DNA of 64,000 nucleotides from Ctena decussata (Eukaryota; Mollusca; Bivalvia; Lucinida; Lucinidae): assembly GCA_963989385.1 (NCBI GenBank), contig OZ022500.1, positions 18,924,460 to 18,988,459 of the forward strand, read 5' to 3'. The position numbers and the translations under genes were made by a program. Shown piece after piece: positions 35,555 to 46,431 of this stretch (within the stretch, counting starts at the first letter, position 1; each line of letters begins with the position of its first letter). The notes beneath the pieces were generated by a model. It was given only the letters and a program-made list of their open reading frames with translations. It searched no databases and was not told where the DNA came from.

Positions 35555-36575
35555 CACAAATTTATTGAAGAGAAAGACAAACAAAGGGATGGAAAGCAGG
35601 GGGAGGCTGATTCCCTCTTACAAACTACAACTTGTCATACCAAACGTTGCAACAAATTTCAAAATCCTATCTGTAACGTAGTGGTTTCTGAGAGACATTT
35701 GAGCCGCGACACGAGAAAACCAACAATGTGGCTGTGCGCCGAGCGCAGACTCAGATCAGCCTGGGCATCCGCCCAGTTTGACCAGACTCTTCGTTAAGTA
35801 ACCAAAGGGTAGCTAAGGGTCTAAGCTACCTCCATGCGGACAGCGAAGACTCTGATCAGACTGGGCGGACGCCCAGGCTGATCTGAGTCTGCGCTGGGCG
35901 CACAACCACATTGTTGGTTTTGTCGTGTGGCGGCTCATTTGACAAAAATTTAATTGGAGAGAAAGAAAAATGGACAAACAAATAGACTGGTGAGGTGAAG
36001 GAGGCTGATGGTCTCTCACACGATACAACTAGATATAACGTCTGTACCAAGTATCAAAATTGTAGGTGTCGTGATTCCTAAGACATTTTTGACAAACATT
36101 TAATTGGAGAGAAAGAATAAATGGACAAATATTGAAACAAAGGGAATGATGAGCAAAAAGGAAGCAGGTACTCTCTTGCATAATACAGTTTGTCATACCC
36201 AACGTTTGCACAAAATTTTAAAATTCTAGCTATAGTGATTCCTGAGCAATGAGAAATCTGTGACAGAAACAAATGTTTAATTCAAATGGACAAGAAGACA
36301 AACAAAGGAAGTAATAAGCAGGAAGCGGCTTATGTCTATAACCTAATAAAACTAGTCTTACCCAATGTTTTTTTTCTTTTTCTAAATTTCAAAATCCTAG
36401 CAGTAGTAGTTCCCAAGAAATCGTTAGTAAAAATAATTGGAGAGAAAGAAAAAGGACATACAAAGGGAATGATAAGCAGAAGGAGGCTGATGCTCCCTTA
36501 GTCGATACAAATTGTCCTACACAACGTTTATACCAAATACCAAATCCTAGCTATAGTGGTTCCAGAAAAATCTAT
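35555..36575. repeat. Degenerate tandem array of about 160-bp units
   Basis: About five units share (A)ATTGGAGAGAAAGAA, ACAAACAAAGGGAATGA, GCAGGAGGCTGAT-like words, CAACGTTT and AAAATCCTAGCTATAGTG. A hairpin MITE interrupts it at 35701-35936. Confidence 0.75.
35701..35936. mobile_element. Hairpin MITE, copy 8, inside a tandem array
   Basis: Full copy with ATTT duplication (35697-35700, 35937-35940). It sits between two units of the degenerate array at 35555-36575 and so is younger than it. Confidence 0.93.
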
Positions 36576-36584
36576 GACACACAT

Positions 36585-36604
36585 ACACACACACACACAC
36601 ACAC
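36585..36604. repeat. (AC)n microsatellite
   Basis: Ten AC units directly after the degenerate array. Confidence 0.9.
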
Positions 36605-36754
36605 AATTATGAGCGAAAAAATCTATATACCCCTATATACTTCGTATACCGCGGGCATAATTATTTTAATCTACGGCATCCACCTTTCACTGAAATACTG
36701 GCGAGATTTAATGATGATGCTTTTAAGATTTAACTTGATACATGAGTATCGCCA

Positions 36755-36944
36755 GGGGCCATATATAGAAAACGACTTAAGTCGTTGCTATGCTGTTGCT
36801 AAGGCTAAATTTCTATGACGGAGGTTCTGTTTTTCAGACTGTTCCTCCAGAGCAAATTTCATACTTGTAGGGAATCTCCTTCATTGAAATTCTGCCTTAG
36901 CAACAGCATAGCAACCACTTAAGTCGTTTTATAAATACGGCCCC
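36755..36944. mobile_element. MITE with about 50-bp inverted ends, next to the exon 7 stop
   Basis: GGGGCCATATATAGAAAACG, then ACTTAAGTCGTTGCTATGCT at the left; AGCATAGCAACCACTTAAGT and ATAAATACGGCCCC at the right. It lies 51 bp beyond the stop and would be in the 3' untranslated region if exon 7 is terminal. Confidence 0.8.
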
Positions 36945-36995
36945 AGCACCGTATTTCGGTACTTTTCCACATCATTGTCAAACCATAAATTGCTG

Positions 36996-37153
36996 CTAAA
37001 GGTAGGTTTTACAGTACAAAGTCTTGCCTGTGACTGTCGAGCCTTCACACTCAAACTCAGTTCCATGTCGAGGGTATATAACATGTTTACAACATCCTAA
37101 ACTGTACAGAACCTCGGAGGCATAGGAAATCGTAGCGTTGGCCATGTAATGAT
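36996..37153 (-). CDS. Exon 7: terminal exon with stop, or internally spliced exon
   Basis: After acceptor TACGCTTTCAG, a phase-1 frame encodes about 52 residues with ANATISYASEVLY, the pair GCCKH, and spaced cysteines in FECEGSTVTGKTLYCKTYL, then TAG at 36996. If this is the last exon, the ApeC-like gene ends here. Two phase-1 donors inside the exon (T|GTAAAACC just before the last few codons, and T|GTGAAG upstream of them) would instead splice to the phase-1 exon at 34666, giving an unbroken F-type/discoidin-like module. The NATISYASE start is compatible with the first strand of such a module. A 190-bp inverted-repeat element begins 51 bp beyond the stop. Confidence 0.7.
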
Positions 37154-37777
37154 CTGAAAGCGTAAGCAAGTTATTATAGAAAAGTGTCTGATGAAACGAC
37201 ATATCAGTCTTCGAATTGGCGCACTCTGAGCAAACTTACTTTTAGCCAGTTTATACGTTCAGGAACTTATGGTAAATACATGTATGAGTGCATAGAACTG
37301 ATTAGAATCAGCCAATGAATGAGTTATACCCAGCCTCAATAAAAATATATCAAGGACTTCTATGATTAAGGCGAGGATTTTCCCCATTAGAGAGGCGCGA
37401 CAGGTCCGAATTTTCAAAAGTATAAATTGTGCAATTTTTCTTAGCAGAGCTTCCACAAATATGTGAGCCGTGTAAAAGCAGATCATTTATGATTCAGACC
37501 CAAAGACATGGGGAGATAATCCAGTCTGACCCTACCTACCCTAAATTCAAGGTTTTGGCATACCTCATTTTTTGAGGTAATAAAAATAATGAAATCAGTC
37601 ATTCATTCCATACATTTTTGTCATAAATGCATGCTAAATACACGCATATCACAATACAAAGCAATGATTTTCTTCTTGTTACGCCTGACTGGCATTTAAA
37701 CATGCAAAACCACAGTTATACTTCCGGTCAGAGCGGCCAAAAGAGAACGCTTCACTGTAACTAAAATACAAGTACTT

Positions 37778-37876
37778 CCCCCCCCCCCCCGTGACCCAGC
37801 ATTTCCTTCATGCAGCAGACTTATGCGATGCAAGTACGCAATATATATGAGTGGGAAGCTGGGTCACGAGGGGGAA
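37778..37876. repeat. Poly-C run and flanking inverted repeat
   Basis: CCCCCGTGACCCAGC at the left mirrors GCTGGGTCACGAGGGGG at the right. Confidence 0.65.
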
Positions 37877-39419
37877 CGATACTCAGTAAGACAAAGAAGA
37901 AAAATGGTGAACAGTAGCACTGTGATATTCAAGGATTATATTGTGTACCATGACCTTGAAATGAGGTCAAGGTCACATACATATAGTCAAAACTATCCAG
38001 TGTTGTCTGTTATATAAGTAATGTAAGTTAAAAAAGGGTGAAATGTACACAATAAATCATTATTTCAACGATCACTTTTTGGATAATTTACAATTTATCT
38101 CAACAATGACGTCAACGTCAACGTATGTTTAACGTATTTTGCATAGACACAAACACTCGAAAATTCATTTGTCATGCAAGTTACATGTCATAGTAATAAA
38201 TGCAAAGTAAAAGTCGGTGATTTGTATAACTTTTTAATCATGGGGAAAATTCACGCCTTAAGCATAGAAGTCCTTTAAAAACCTTCATATTTTTTTTTCT
38301 GAAAATAAATGATCAAACTATTTTGAAAGCGTATATGTCTTATTTGATCCACTTCGTTATGGATTTGACAACATTTAAAAGGTAAAGTTTTTCGTAGAAG
38401 TACTCGTATGACTTGACCTAAGCACCAAAATCAAGAAAATAGCAACAGAAAATATACGCAGCAGACACAAAAAGAGAGAGGAGAAAAGAAACAAGAAATA
38501 TCTTAAAAAAAAGACCCACGGCTTAGATTAAATGCAAGTGTGTTTTGTCATACATGTATGTATGAGTCAGGTACATGTAAGATATCGAATGTGCTGATCA
38601 GACTGTACGGATGCTCATATTGATATGCATATTTGTTGTTGGTGTTTGGTTTCGATTTCTGAAATGCTGTTGAATTTTGAATGGTGTCTGTCTGTGTTGC
38701 ACATAACAATGAAGATTGGATGGCTGACCGCCCCACATATGACCTTAAAAGTATCGCAGTCCGAACACAACATCAACAACTAAACTAGCAACAATTACTT
38801 AATTTCGTTTTCGAATTTCTGTGTGAAGTTATTTTGTTGGTTTCATACTTTACATGAGCGATATAACAGGCGATATGTTCTTTGGCAAAAAGCGATTTGG
38901 ACCGATATATCTAGATCCATCACGACATGGATTATAGGCCAACAGTCAAACGAAACTGAAAGTAGAAAGAGAAAGCGAAAGTAAGCTACTTGTGTACATC
39001 AAAATGCCGGGCGTATTTATGTTGGCCAATGAAATACTTAAAATGTATGTCAATAGTAAGGTTATACGGCTAAAGCCGACTAAAAAATGAAAATTGGCGG
39101 TTGAAAACTCACATTCACACCAAGGTTTTGTGCTATGATATTGCTAAAGTATTTATTTTGTTCGATTCTGGTAGAGTTTGGGGCGCTTGGAAAAATGGGA
39201 AAGCTAAAAAACAATAGAAGAAGAAACAAGAGTGAACAAAAGTCAACCTGTCAAGTTTAGGAGAACGACAAAAATATAATTTGAAACGAAATATTAATTT
39301 GAAGGCCAAAACGTTACAGTTTTAATTCAAAAAGGCAGTATTCCGAACAACCAACTAAATGTTTTGTGCCACTTCAGAAACTAAGGGTGAGGTTGGGCCT
39401 GTAAAATCGATTTAAGCCC

Positions 39420-39730
39420 CCCAGTAATTCATTACTGACCGTTCCAAGGCGGTAGTTCTGTTGTGGTTCTCTGTTGCCTGTTTTTTGTGTCAGAGTTTCT
39501 GTGATGTTTTACCTTATGTATGTTCTTATTATTTTTGGTTCGGTTTGGGTTGCTGAGTGGCCACCTTTTGGGAACAAGCTGCTCACTCGGTAGGCCTTAT
39601 GTTCTCTGTATCTTGATTATTTGTAATCTTAGTTGTTTCCAACCATGGTTTGAGGGCTGGATTTGGATTTTGATTGTTTCAGTTCCTGGTCTTTGCATAT
39701 TTTTTACTTTCATAAACTGTTACAACAGCA
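39420..39730. repeat. Dispersed GACCGTTCCAAGGCGG repeat, member 1
   Basis: Family words in order: ACTGACCGTTCCAAGGCGGT, GCTGAGTGGCCACCT, GAACAAGCTGCTCACTCGGT and TTGATTGTTTCAGTTCCTG. It occurs six times in the window in whole or part; nature unknown. Confidence 0.65.
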
Positions 39731-39941
39731 ATAATTTTGATAGGAGTGCTGACGTCTGATTCTGGCGTCGCGTCAAAAACAGTGCAAGTCAAGGTTCTCT
39801 ATTAGGAGAATTTTCGTGCATTGATTCAAACTGTCTGCTGTCAGAAACAACTTAGTCTTTAGAAAACTGTCTCTGAGACTGAATTTCATCTTTCGATTAG
39901 ACGCCCGGATTATTGAGCGGCGCTAACGACACTGCACATAT

Positions 39942-40177
39942 GAGCCGCGACGTGAGAAAACCAACAATGTGGTTATGCGCCCAGCGCAGACTCAGATCAG
40001 CCTGGGCATCCACCCAGGCTGATCCGACTCTTCGCTAAGCGCTTAAAGGGTAGCTACGGTACTAAGCTATCTTCATGCGGACAGCGAAGACTCTGATCAG
40101 ACTGGGTGGATGCCCAGGCTGATCTGAGTCTGCGCTGGGCGCACAACCACATTGTTGGTTTTGTCGTGTCGCGGCTC
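39942..40177. mobile_element. Hairpin MITE, copy 9
   Basis: Full copy with ATAT duplication (39938-39941, 40178-40181). Confidence 0.93.
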
Positions 40178-40909
40178 ATATCCCATTTTCACGATCCCTC
40201 TAATATTCACGTCAAGTTTTTTTGTTTTTTTTTTTGTTTTTTTTTGTTTTTTTTGTTAAGTATATGTGCACTGATCGCTTATGCTAGGCGAAAGCCAGCC
40301 TATCAAATCGCCAAAGAAAAGAAATCTAGTCAGGCCAGAAGCAAATTTGTGAACTAGAATTCGAACATCTCTGTGTTGCCAGGTTCATCAAACGATCGAC
40401 TGGCGGAAGTGACAGGAAATGAAACTCTGACCATCTGATACCCTCACAACTGAGATTAGCTGCAGAAAGTCAAATTTGGCATACGTATGTCAAACGTCAA
40501 CCAAATTCAAGCCCGAGCGTGACGTTACACAAGTAATGCCACCCTTATTTGTTAGACTACACCTATCCGATGTAATACATAGCGACTGATATGTCAAGAG
40601 AATATTTCGAGAAACGTAAAACTTGCACTCGGGTTTCTATGAGTGCAGAATATGTATTTATTATGTATTTATGATAAGTTTAATTTGTCATTTGATACCT
40701 ATGCTTCACTAAAGCCTCATTCTGGCGTAACGCTTGATACCGCTTCTTGGATTACAACCTTTAATTCATAAACGTATTATCTCGACAACAGAAATAGAGC
40801 TTGTATAGGATAATGTGTTAAATAGTACAAAATGTTGGACAAACAAAACCTTCTGTAACTTCATTCTGGTGCATTTTCAATGATTATGTCTTCTGGAGTT
40901 GAATAGAAT

Positions 40910-41095
40910 GAGCCGCGACACGCCTAAACCAACAAAGCGGCATGTGCGACCCGCGAAGGCTCAGATCAGCTTGTGCATCCGCTTTGTCTGATCAGACTTT
41001 TCGCTGTGCTTTAAAAGGGTAGCTAAGGGTCCAAGCTACAATTCATGCGGACAGCAAAGACTCAGATCAGACTGGGCGCATGCGCGTTTATCAGA
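40910..41095. mobile_element. Hairpin MITE, copy 10, 3' truncated
   Basis: The left inverted repeat and centre are present, but the sequence leaves the family after GACTGGGCGCATGCG, so the right 50 bp are lost. It ends 21 bp from the microexon. Confidence 0.85.
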
Positions 41096-41115
41096 CATGT
41101 TAAAAGCATACAAAC

Positions 41116-41151
41116 CTAAATATGTCGGCTCTTCTACCGTGACTGTCTTAT
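41116..41151 (-). CDS. Exon 6: 36-nt microexon
   Basis: A 36-nt exon, phase 1 at both ends, lies between a strong acceptor (CTTTTTCTTTCAG) and a GTTTGT donor. It encodes a short acidic linker, DKTVTVEEPTYL. Removing or including it keeps the frame, so it could be a cassette exon. It sits 21 bp from a truncated hairpin MITE and about 120 bp from the TACGTA array, so it is hemmed in by repeats. The call rests on splice signals and phase continuity only. Confidence 0.6.
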
Positions 41152-41270
41152 CTGAAAGAAAAAGCGAAAATTGGTTTAAACATATTTATTTCTCTTTTTT
41201 TCATAACATATATATATTACAACATACAAAATGTACTAGAATTGGAACGAAAGCAACTTGCTTATTTAGT

Positions 41271-42725
41271 TCTTAGCTCTAGTAGGAGTTATGTCCTACG
41301 TAGGACTCCTACCTAGACTGCCTATCTCCTACGTATGACATAAATATTATCTTTACCTGTCACTAGGACGCCTCCATAGTAATTGGATTAAAATAATTCG
41401 TATCCATAAACTGTTTTCTCTTTATTACCCAGTTCATTAATAATTTGTTTCTATTGAACTGCTAACTGCAAAACTGTCGCCTTGGTTTTGTACAATGTAT
41501 ACCTTATCTGAGCCGCGACACGACAAAACCATCAATGTGGTTGTGCGCCCAGCACAGACTCAGATCAGCCTGCGCATCTGCTCAGTTTGATAAGACTCTT
41601 CGTTAAGAGCTCAAATGGTAGCTAAGGGTCTAAGCTACCTTCATGCGGACAGCGAAGACTCTGATCATGCTGGGCGGATGCCCAGGCTGATCTGAGTCTG
41701 CGCTTGGCGCACAACCACATTGTTGGTTTTGTCGTGTCGCGGCTCAGATTTGCAGTTAGCAGTTCAACAGAAACAAATTATTAATGAACTGAGTAATAAA
41801 GAGAAAACAGTTTATGGATACGAATTATTCGAATCCAATTACTATGGAAGCGTCCTAGTGACAGGTAAAGATAATATTTATCTCATACGTAGAAAATAGG
41901 CAGTCTAGGTAGGAGTCCTACGTAGGGCATACTAACACCTACGTAGAAGACAAGAGCGTCCTGGTGACAGGTAAAAAACTATTTATCTCATACGTAGGAA
42001 ATAGGCAGTCCTAGGAAGGAGATAATAAGTCCTACGTGGGACTTCCTAACTCTTACAATGGACTTGCTAACTCCTACGTAGGAGAAAATAAGTCCTACGT
42101 AGGACTTATTTTCTTCTATGTAGGACTTAGTAAGTCCTATACGTAGGACTTACTATCTCCTACGTAGAACTTACTAAGTCCTACGTAGGACTTAATATCT
42201 CCTACGTACAACTTAGAAAATCGTTAATAGGACTTATTATCTTAGTAACTTAGGACTTATTAACTTAGTAAGTCCTACGTAGTAAGTCCTAGGCTGGAGT
42301 TAGTAAGTCGTACGTAGGCGTAAGTAAGTCCTACTTAGGAGCTAGTTAGGCCTATGTAGGATTTAGTAAGACCTACGTACATGTAGGAGTTAATAAGTCC
42401 TACTTAGGATTTATTACCTCCTACGTAGGAGTTAGTAAGTCTACGTAGGACTTAATATCTCCTATGTAGGTTTTAGAAAGTCCCACGTAGGAGTTAGTAA
42501 ATCCTACGTAGGACTTATTATCTCCTACGTAAGAGTTAGTAAGTCCTACGTAGACTTATTATCTCCTATATACATGTAGGTGTTGATAAACGCTACGTAG
42601 GAGTTTATATGTCCTACGTAGGAGATAGTAAGTAGGAGTTAATATGTCATACGTAGGACTTCCTATCTTCTATCTATGACACAAAAAAAAATTAACCTGT
42701 AACTTGGACGCTTCCATAAATTACG
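41271..42725. repeat. TACGTA palindrome array with giant inverted arms
   Basis: Arms 41271-41472 and 41749-41950 are inverted copies (TAGGAGTCCTACGTAGG, GATAATATTTATC, CGTCCTAGTGACAGGTAAAG, GTTTATGGATACGAATTATT). The array continues to 42680 as degenerate units such as CTAACTCCTACGTAGGAG or AAGTCCTACGTAGGACTTA, then closes with AACCTGTAACTTGGACGCTT, a variant of the arm. Confidence 0.85.
41510..41745. mobile_element. Hairpin MITE, copy 11, in the loop of a larger palindrome
   Basis: Full copy. On either side lie roughly 200-bp inverted arms (41271-41472 and 41749-41950). Confidence 0.92.
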
Positions 42726-42742
42726 TCTTAGATAGTCTTCTA

Positions 42743-43058
42743 CACTATGATAAAGCCGTTCAATTTACGGTAGAATACCTGTCAACCAGTTGCCAGACCT
42801 TTTCCCGATATTTTTCGGGCGTCCGTAAACATGGACAGGACTCCTCAGACAGAGTAGAATATAACAAGACAGGTGTTGTTTTGTTCATATAGGTATTCAA
42901 AGTAAAGTATTTTCGAATGCGGTCAGTTTACATAACTCTACCATTTCGTGACTTCAAAAACAGTTCTATAGGCAGACGTCCGTAAAAATAACGGGACATG
43001 GACTGGCAGCTGGTTGCCAGGTATTGTAACGTAAAATCTACGGACATTTTTTACAGTG
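42743..43058. mobile_element. CACT...CAGTG-type element A
   Basis: About 85-bp imperfect inverted ends with ACGGTAGAATACCTGTCAAC, CAGTTGCCAG and CGGGCGTCCGTAAA at the left and mirrors at the right, closing in TTTTTTACAGTG. Confidence 0.7.
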
Positions 43059-43248
43059 CATCCTTATATATTTAAAATGTCCGTTTGCCATTTCAAGGGC
43101 GTCTGGTTTATTCATTTTATACCGTTTTGACAGATAATACCTATCGTATTCTCATGTATATAGTGCGGAATCTAATCAGTGCCGCATTTTGCGGCGTCTG
43201 ATCTGGTTTTACGCTGTCTTCCAATGACTCTTTTACGGCAGACAAGAC

Positions 43249-43575
43249 ACACTAAAAAAATCCGTAGATCTTACAGTATAATACCTGGCAACCAGCTGCT
43301 AGTCCATTTCCCGTTATTGTAACGGGCGTTTGCCTGTAGAACATGTTTTGCAATCACGACACGGTAGAGTTATCTTAACTGACCGCACTCGAAAATACCT
43401 TTATAGTGTTTAAGGGATATATGAAAAAAAAACTCTACTCTACTCTTCTCTCTGTGATACATGTAATGCCTGCCAATGTTTACGGGCGCCCGTAAAAATA
43501 AAGGGAATTGGACTAGCAGCTGGTTGCTAGGTTTTCTACCGTAAAATCTTCGTATTTTTTTACAGTACATGAATC
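43249..43575. mobile_element. CACT...CAGT-type element B
   Basis: Same inverted ends (ATACCTGGCAACCAGCTGCT, CCATTTCCCGTTATTGTAAC) as element A, 190 bp away. The middle GACCGCACTCGAAAATACC also matches A in inverse orientation (GGTATTCAAAG...CGAATGCGGTC). Confidence 0.7.
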
Positions 43576-44371
43576 GGTTAATTCTAGTTCTTTACAACAC
43601 AGCTAGCCATTCCTCGAACATTTGAGATGCCTTTATTAGAAAACATTCTATATTCGAATTTAGTTTAATGGTATAACAGCGAAGTCCTGCGCTGCTGGAA
43701 AAAATAAAAGAATATGTACTCATACATGTAATGCAGAGATCAGTGGTTCAAGTTGTTGAAATAAACATCTAAATCCCCAAGACACACAACGCCAGTACAC
43801 ACTGGCAATAGCACATTCGCCAAGGACGATAATGGTGCAAAAAGTACCATTGATATCAACGTTATCGGCCTTTAATTAATGTCACATGGCGAATATCATC
43901 TTGTAAAGACAATGGAGGTACCTTTGAGCACTCATAACCAAGCTTGTAATACCTATTCATGTATGTAAGGTTCAAAATTGGCGGAAAAGGGAATATTAAC
44001 ACCAGAGCTAATGCATCTTACAGAGTAAAAAGGTAAAAGCGTATAATTCAAAAGACTGCCATCCATTCTTATTAACTTGCTTCCATTGTTCCTGTTTTAT
44101 TTCTGTATTTGTTGTTTTCAATATATGTTGTTTTTAGCTGATTTGAGCATAACGTGTTCATGGGTGAGAAATTGGTATCAAGTCAGCCATTACAGCAATG
44201 AGTACCAAAACACTTAATAATTGCACAGTGAGAAATATATTATGTGTCTTCATGACGACTTAGCTTTTCTCATAAAGGAGAAAATGTGCTTTTGATGGAG
44301 GAAATGTTTTCATTCAAATATATGGGCCATTTAAATGTTAATCCTACCCGATCACCTAGCAATATTCTAAC

Positions 44372-44498
44372 CTGTTCTGTCAAAAGCGTAGTAGTTAATC
44401 CAGTTGTATCTGGTTGTTGTTCCATTGTTATCTGTTGCTGACAGGAAGAATAACTTTCTCAAGGTCACAAAACCGTCGTTTGAAAAATTTTGCTGCTC
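44372..44498 (-). CDS. Exon 5: continuation of the unknown module
   Basis: The 127-nt exon starts in phase 0 after acceptor TTTTTGTTCAG and ends in phase 1 before GTTAG. It encodes 42 residues with EQQNFSNDGFVTLRKLFFLS near the start, then TDNNGTTTRYNWINYYAFDRT. Two N-x-S/T sequons (NFS, NGT) suit a secreted glycoprotein. The amphipathic pattern suggests beta strands. Phases match exon 4 upstream (0) and exon 6 downstream (1). No family is recognised. Confidence 0.72.
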
Positions 44499-44711
44499 CT
44501 GAACAAAAAGCATACGCATTTCATCCCGTTTCTTGCATGATTTCAAAACAAAATATACTATATATTAAAATGCCGTAAGACAATGTGCTACATTATAAAA
44601 ATGAGAAAATACATACAAAATACCTATGTTTTTACAATTAAAAATTAAATGTTCACATTTGAACGTATAAAGACGATGCCATAAATAAAGGATATTGGAC
44701 TTTTTCAGTGT

Positions 44712-44824
44712 AAGATAGATTTTTTTTATTTCACCGAATGAACACCAAAAAAAGTATTTTCACGACTGGCGAAGCAACAAGTAAAATAAACATACTTTTG
44801 GTGTTCATGAGTGAAATAAAAATT
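44712..44824. repeat. Inverted repeat with TGAACACCAAAA arms
   Basis: ATTTCACCGAATGAACACCA and AAAAGTAT are mirrored by ATACTTTTGGTGTTCATGAG and GAAATAAA. Confidence 0.7.
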
Positions 44825-45114
44825 GACCTGAAAGTTGCCAAAAACTAAAATTCAGGAGTTTTGCGATAACCCCACTAGTTCTTTTATTTTAAAGCAGATA
44901 ATGGACTATGCTTTTCATATATGCGCGTCGAAAAACATTGCTACAGTTTAGCTAACTTATTGCCGAAGCTCGAGTGTTTATTTCACAGGTGGGAATGGAT
45001 TTGCTTATTTACTAGGCATGTAAAATCTGAGGACTTCATTTTCATATATATCGATCTCATAATGAGCCTTCACAGGAATATCTCTCTTAACACACTTAGG
45101 CCAAGGAAATACAT

Positions 45115-45281
45115 GACCATCGACACGAACAAACAAACAAAATGGCAAGTGCGCCCAGCAAAGAATCAGTCTTTACTTGCGCTTAAAGTATAGCTTCCAT
45201 GCCGACAGTGAAGACTCTGATCAGCCTGGGCAGATACCCAGGCTGATCTGAATTTTCGCAGGTTTTCTCGTGTCGCGGTTC
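45115..45281. mobile_element. Hairpin MITE, copy 12 (decayed, internally deleted)
   Basis: It begins GACCATCGACACGAACAAAC and ends TCTCGTGTCGCGGTTC, with about 70 bp missing internally. A further fragment (GAAGACTCTGATCGGATTG) lies at about 45404-45460. Confidence 0.75.
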
Positions 45282-45590
45282 AAATGGTTGTAGTGTCGTA
45301 AACGTAGGCAATAAGTCGTGCGCGTACTTAGAGTACTCGAATAAGTTTGCATATCATCTAAGACAGATGTTCCCAGTAGTTATAGAAAACTCATACAATC
45401 AGGGAAGACTCTGATCGGATTGTGCGGATGCTTAGGTTGATCACAGTCTTTCTTGTTTACAGATGCCGTAAGCTAACTTTTCACGCAACGCCAGTCAAAC
45501 ACATTGCATAGTAACGAATCAAAATCAGGCTTAACCAGCATAGATAGGGGAAGTAAATACTCTGCAATCTCATTACCTTCCTACGAAAAA

Positions 45591-45793
45591 GTAAGCCACG
45601 GTAGCCCAGTGGGTTTAGCGCTAGCCTACTGATCTAGCGGAATCGGGTTCGAACCCCGCTTGAGGCGAGAATCTTTCCTACTGCAAATGGGCTTCCATTG
45701 CACACATCCTTTCATTGTCAACCTCCCATCGTCCTGATATAACTGAAATACTGTTGAAAAGGACGTAAAATCGCAAGTCATCCATCCATCCAT
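45591..45793 (+). mobile_element. tRNA-derived SINE with 11-bp target duplication
   Basis: CCTACGAAAAA lies on both sides (45580-45590, 45794-45804). The head GCCACGGTAGCCCAGTGGGT has an A-box-like start, and GGGTTCGAACCCC is a strong B box. The body carries ATAACTGAAATACTGTTGAA and ends in an (ATCC)n tail. It lies about 80 bp downstream of the exon 4 donor, in opposite orientation to the gene. Confidence 0.85.
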
Positions 45794-45874
45794 CCTACGA
45801 AAAATAATTTTCCTTAGCAGTAATTGTCTGGAGATTTAAACAAACGATGGTTGACAGAAAAAAAATATGCTTAC

Positions 45875-46089
45875 GTCCTGTGGCGCAAGAAGAATAAAAG
45901 GAGAATTGAAATTCTTGAATTCTTCCGTTAAATCCCCGTCCTCGTATTGTAAATGTCTTTGACATGTCGGAAAACCGATGACACTTGTGTTGTCACCGCC
46001 CGTGAATATGTTTATATCTGGAAAGTAGCCGTCTTTGTTGACATACAGTACCTCAGGCACGGTTTTGTTGATCTGCATCTCTGTAAATC
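45875..46089 (-). CDS. Exon 4: extracellular module of unknown family, first part
   Basis: The 215-nt exon has acceptor TTCTTCAG and donor GAC|GTAAGC. It is phase 1 at the start and phase 0 at the end. It encodes about 71 residues including EVLYVNKDGYFPDI, a single Cys and an acidic stretch (YEDGDLTEEF), then SPFILLAPQD at the junction. The start phase fits the candidate exon 3 and the end phase fits exon 5. The VLYVxKDG-like strand could be the tail of the ApeC-like module, but I do not recognise a named domain. The frame stays open well into the intron, so the donor site decides the end. Confidence 0.75.
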
Positions 46090-46175
46090 CTGAAGAAAAA
46101 AAACACTATAATTTGATACGAGGTTTACATGTATGTACACTTATCCATCGGGTTCGATGCCCGTACCAGATATAT

Positions 46176-46366
46176 GAGCAAAGACATGACAAAACCAACA
46201 AAGTGGCATGTGCGCCCGGCGAAGACTCAGTTTAGAGTCTCCGCTGTGCACTTAGACGGTAGCTAAGCGTCTAAGCCACCTATATGCCGACATGGCGGAT
46301 TCCCAGGCTGATCTGAGTCTTCGCTGGGCGCACTGCCATTTTGTTGGTTATGTCATGTCGCTGCTC
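46176..46366. mobile_element. Hairpin MITE, copy 13 (internally deleted)
   Basis: Shorter than the family by about 45 bp, with ATAT duplication (46172-46175, 46367-46370). Confidence 0.85.
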
Positions 46367-46431
46367 ATATATAAATGAAATACTTAGGCTATGCCATAGA
46401 AACAAAAGCGACAAAATCGAAAAGTATATAC

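Larger units (their letters stand above)
34667..36995. other. Intron 7 or intergenic gap
   Basis: The status depends on whether the stop in exon 7 is used. It contains a TTAA-flanked MITE (34934-35179), a degenerate tandem array of about 160-bp units (35555-36575) interrupted by a hairpin MITE, an (AC)n run, and a MITE at 36755-36944. Confidence 0.55.
37154..41115. other. Intron between exons 6 and 7
   Basis: It contains a poly-C run and inverted repeat (37778-37876), a member of the GACCGTTCCAAGGCGG repeat family (39420-39730), a full hairpin MITE (39942-40177) and a truncated one (40910-41095). No feature was found in 37880-39400 or 40190-40900. Confidence 0.55.
41152..44371. other. Intron between exons 5 and 6
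   Basis: It is filled by the palindromic TACGTA array with a MITE in its loop (41271-42725) and two CACT...CAGTG-type elements (42743-43575). I see nothing in 43580-44370. Confidence 0.6.

Noticed and set aside
38580..38650. Another copy of the 236-bp hairpin
   Set aside because: Only GATCAGACTGTACGGATGCTC is similar; too short and without ends.
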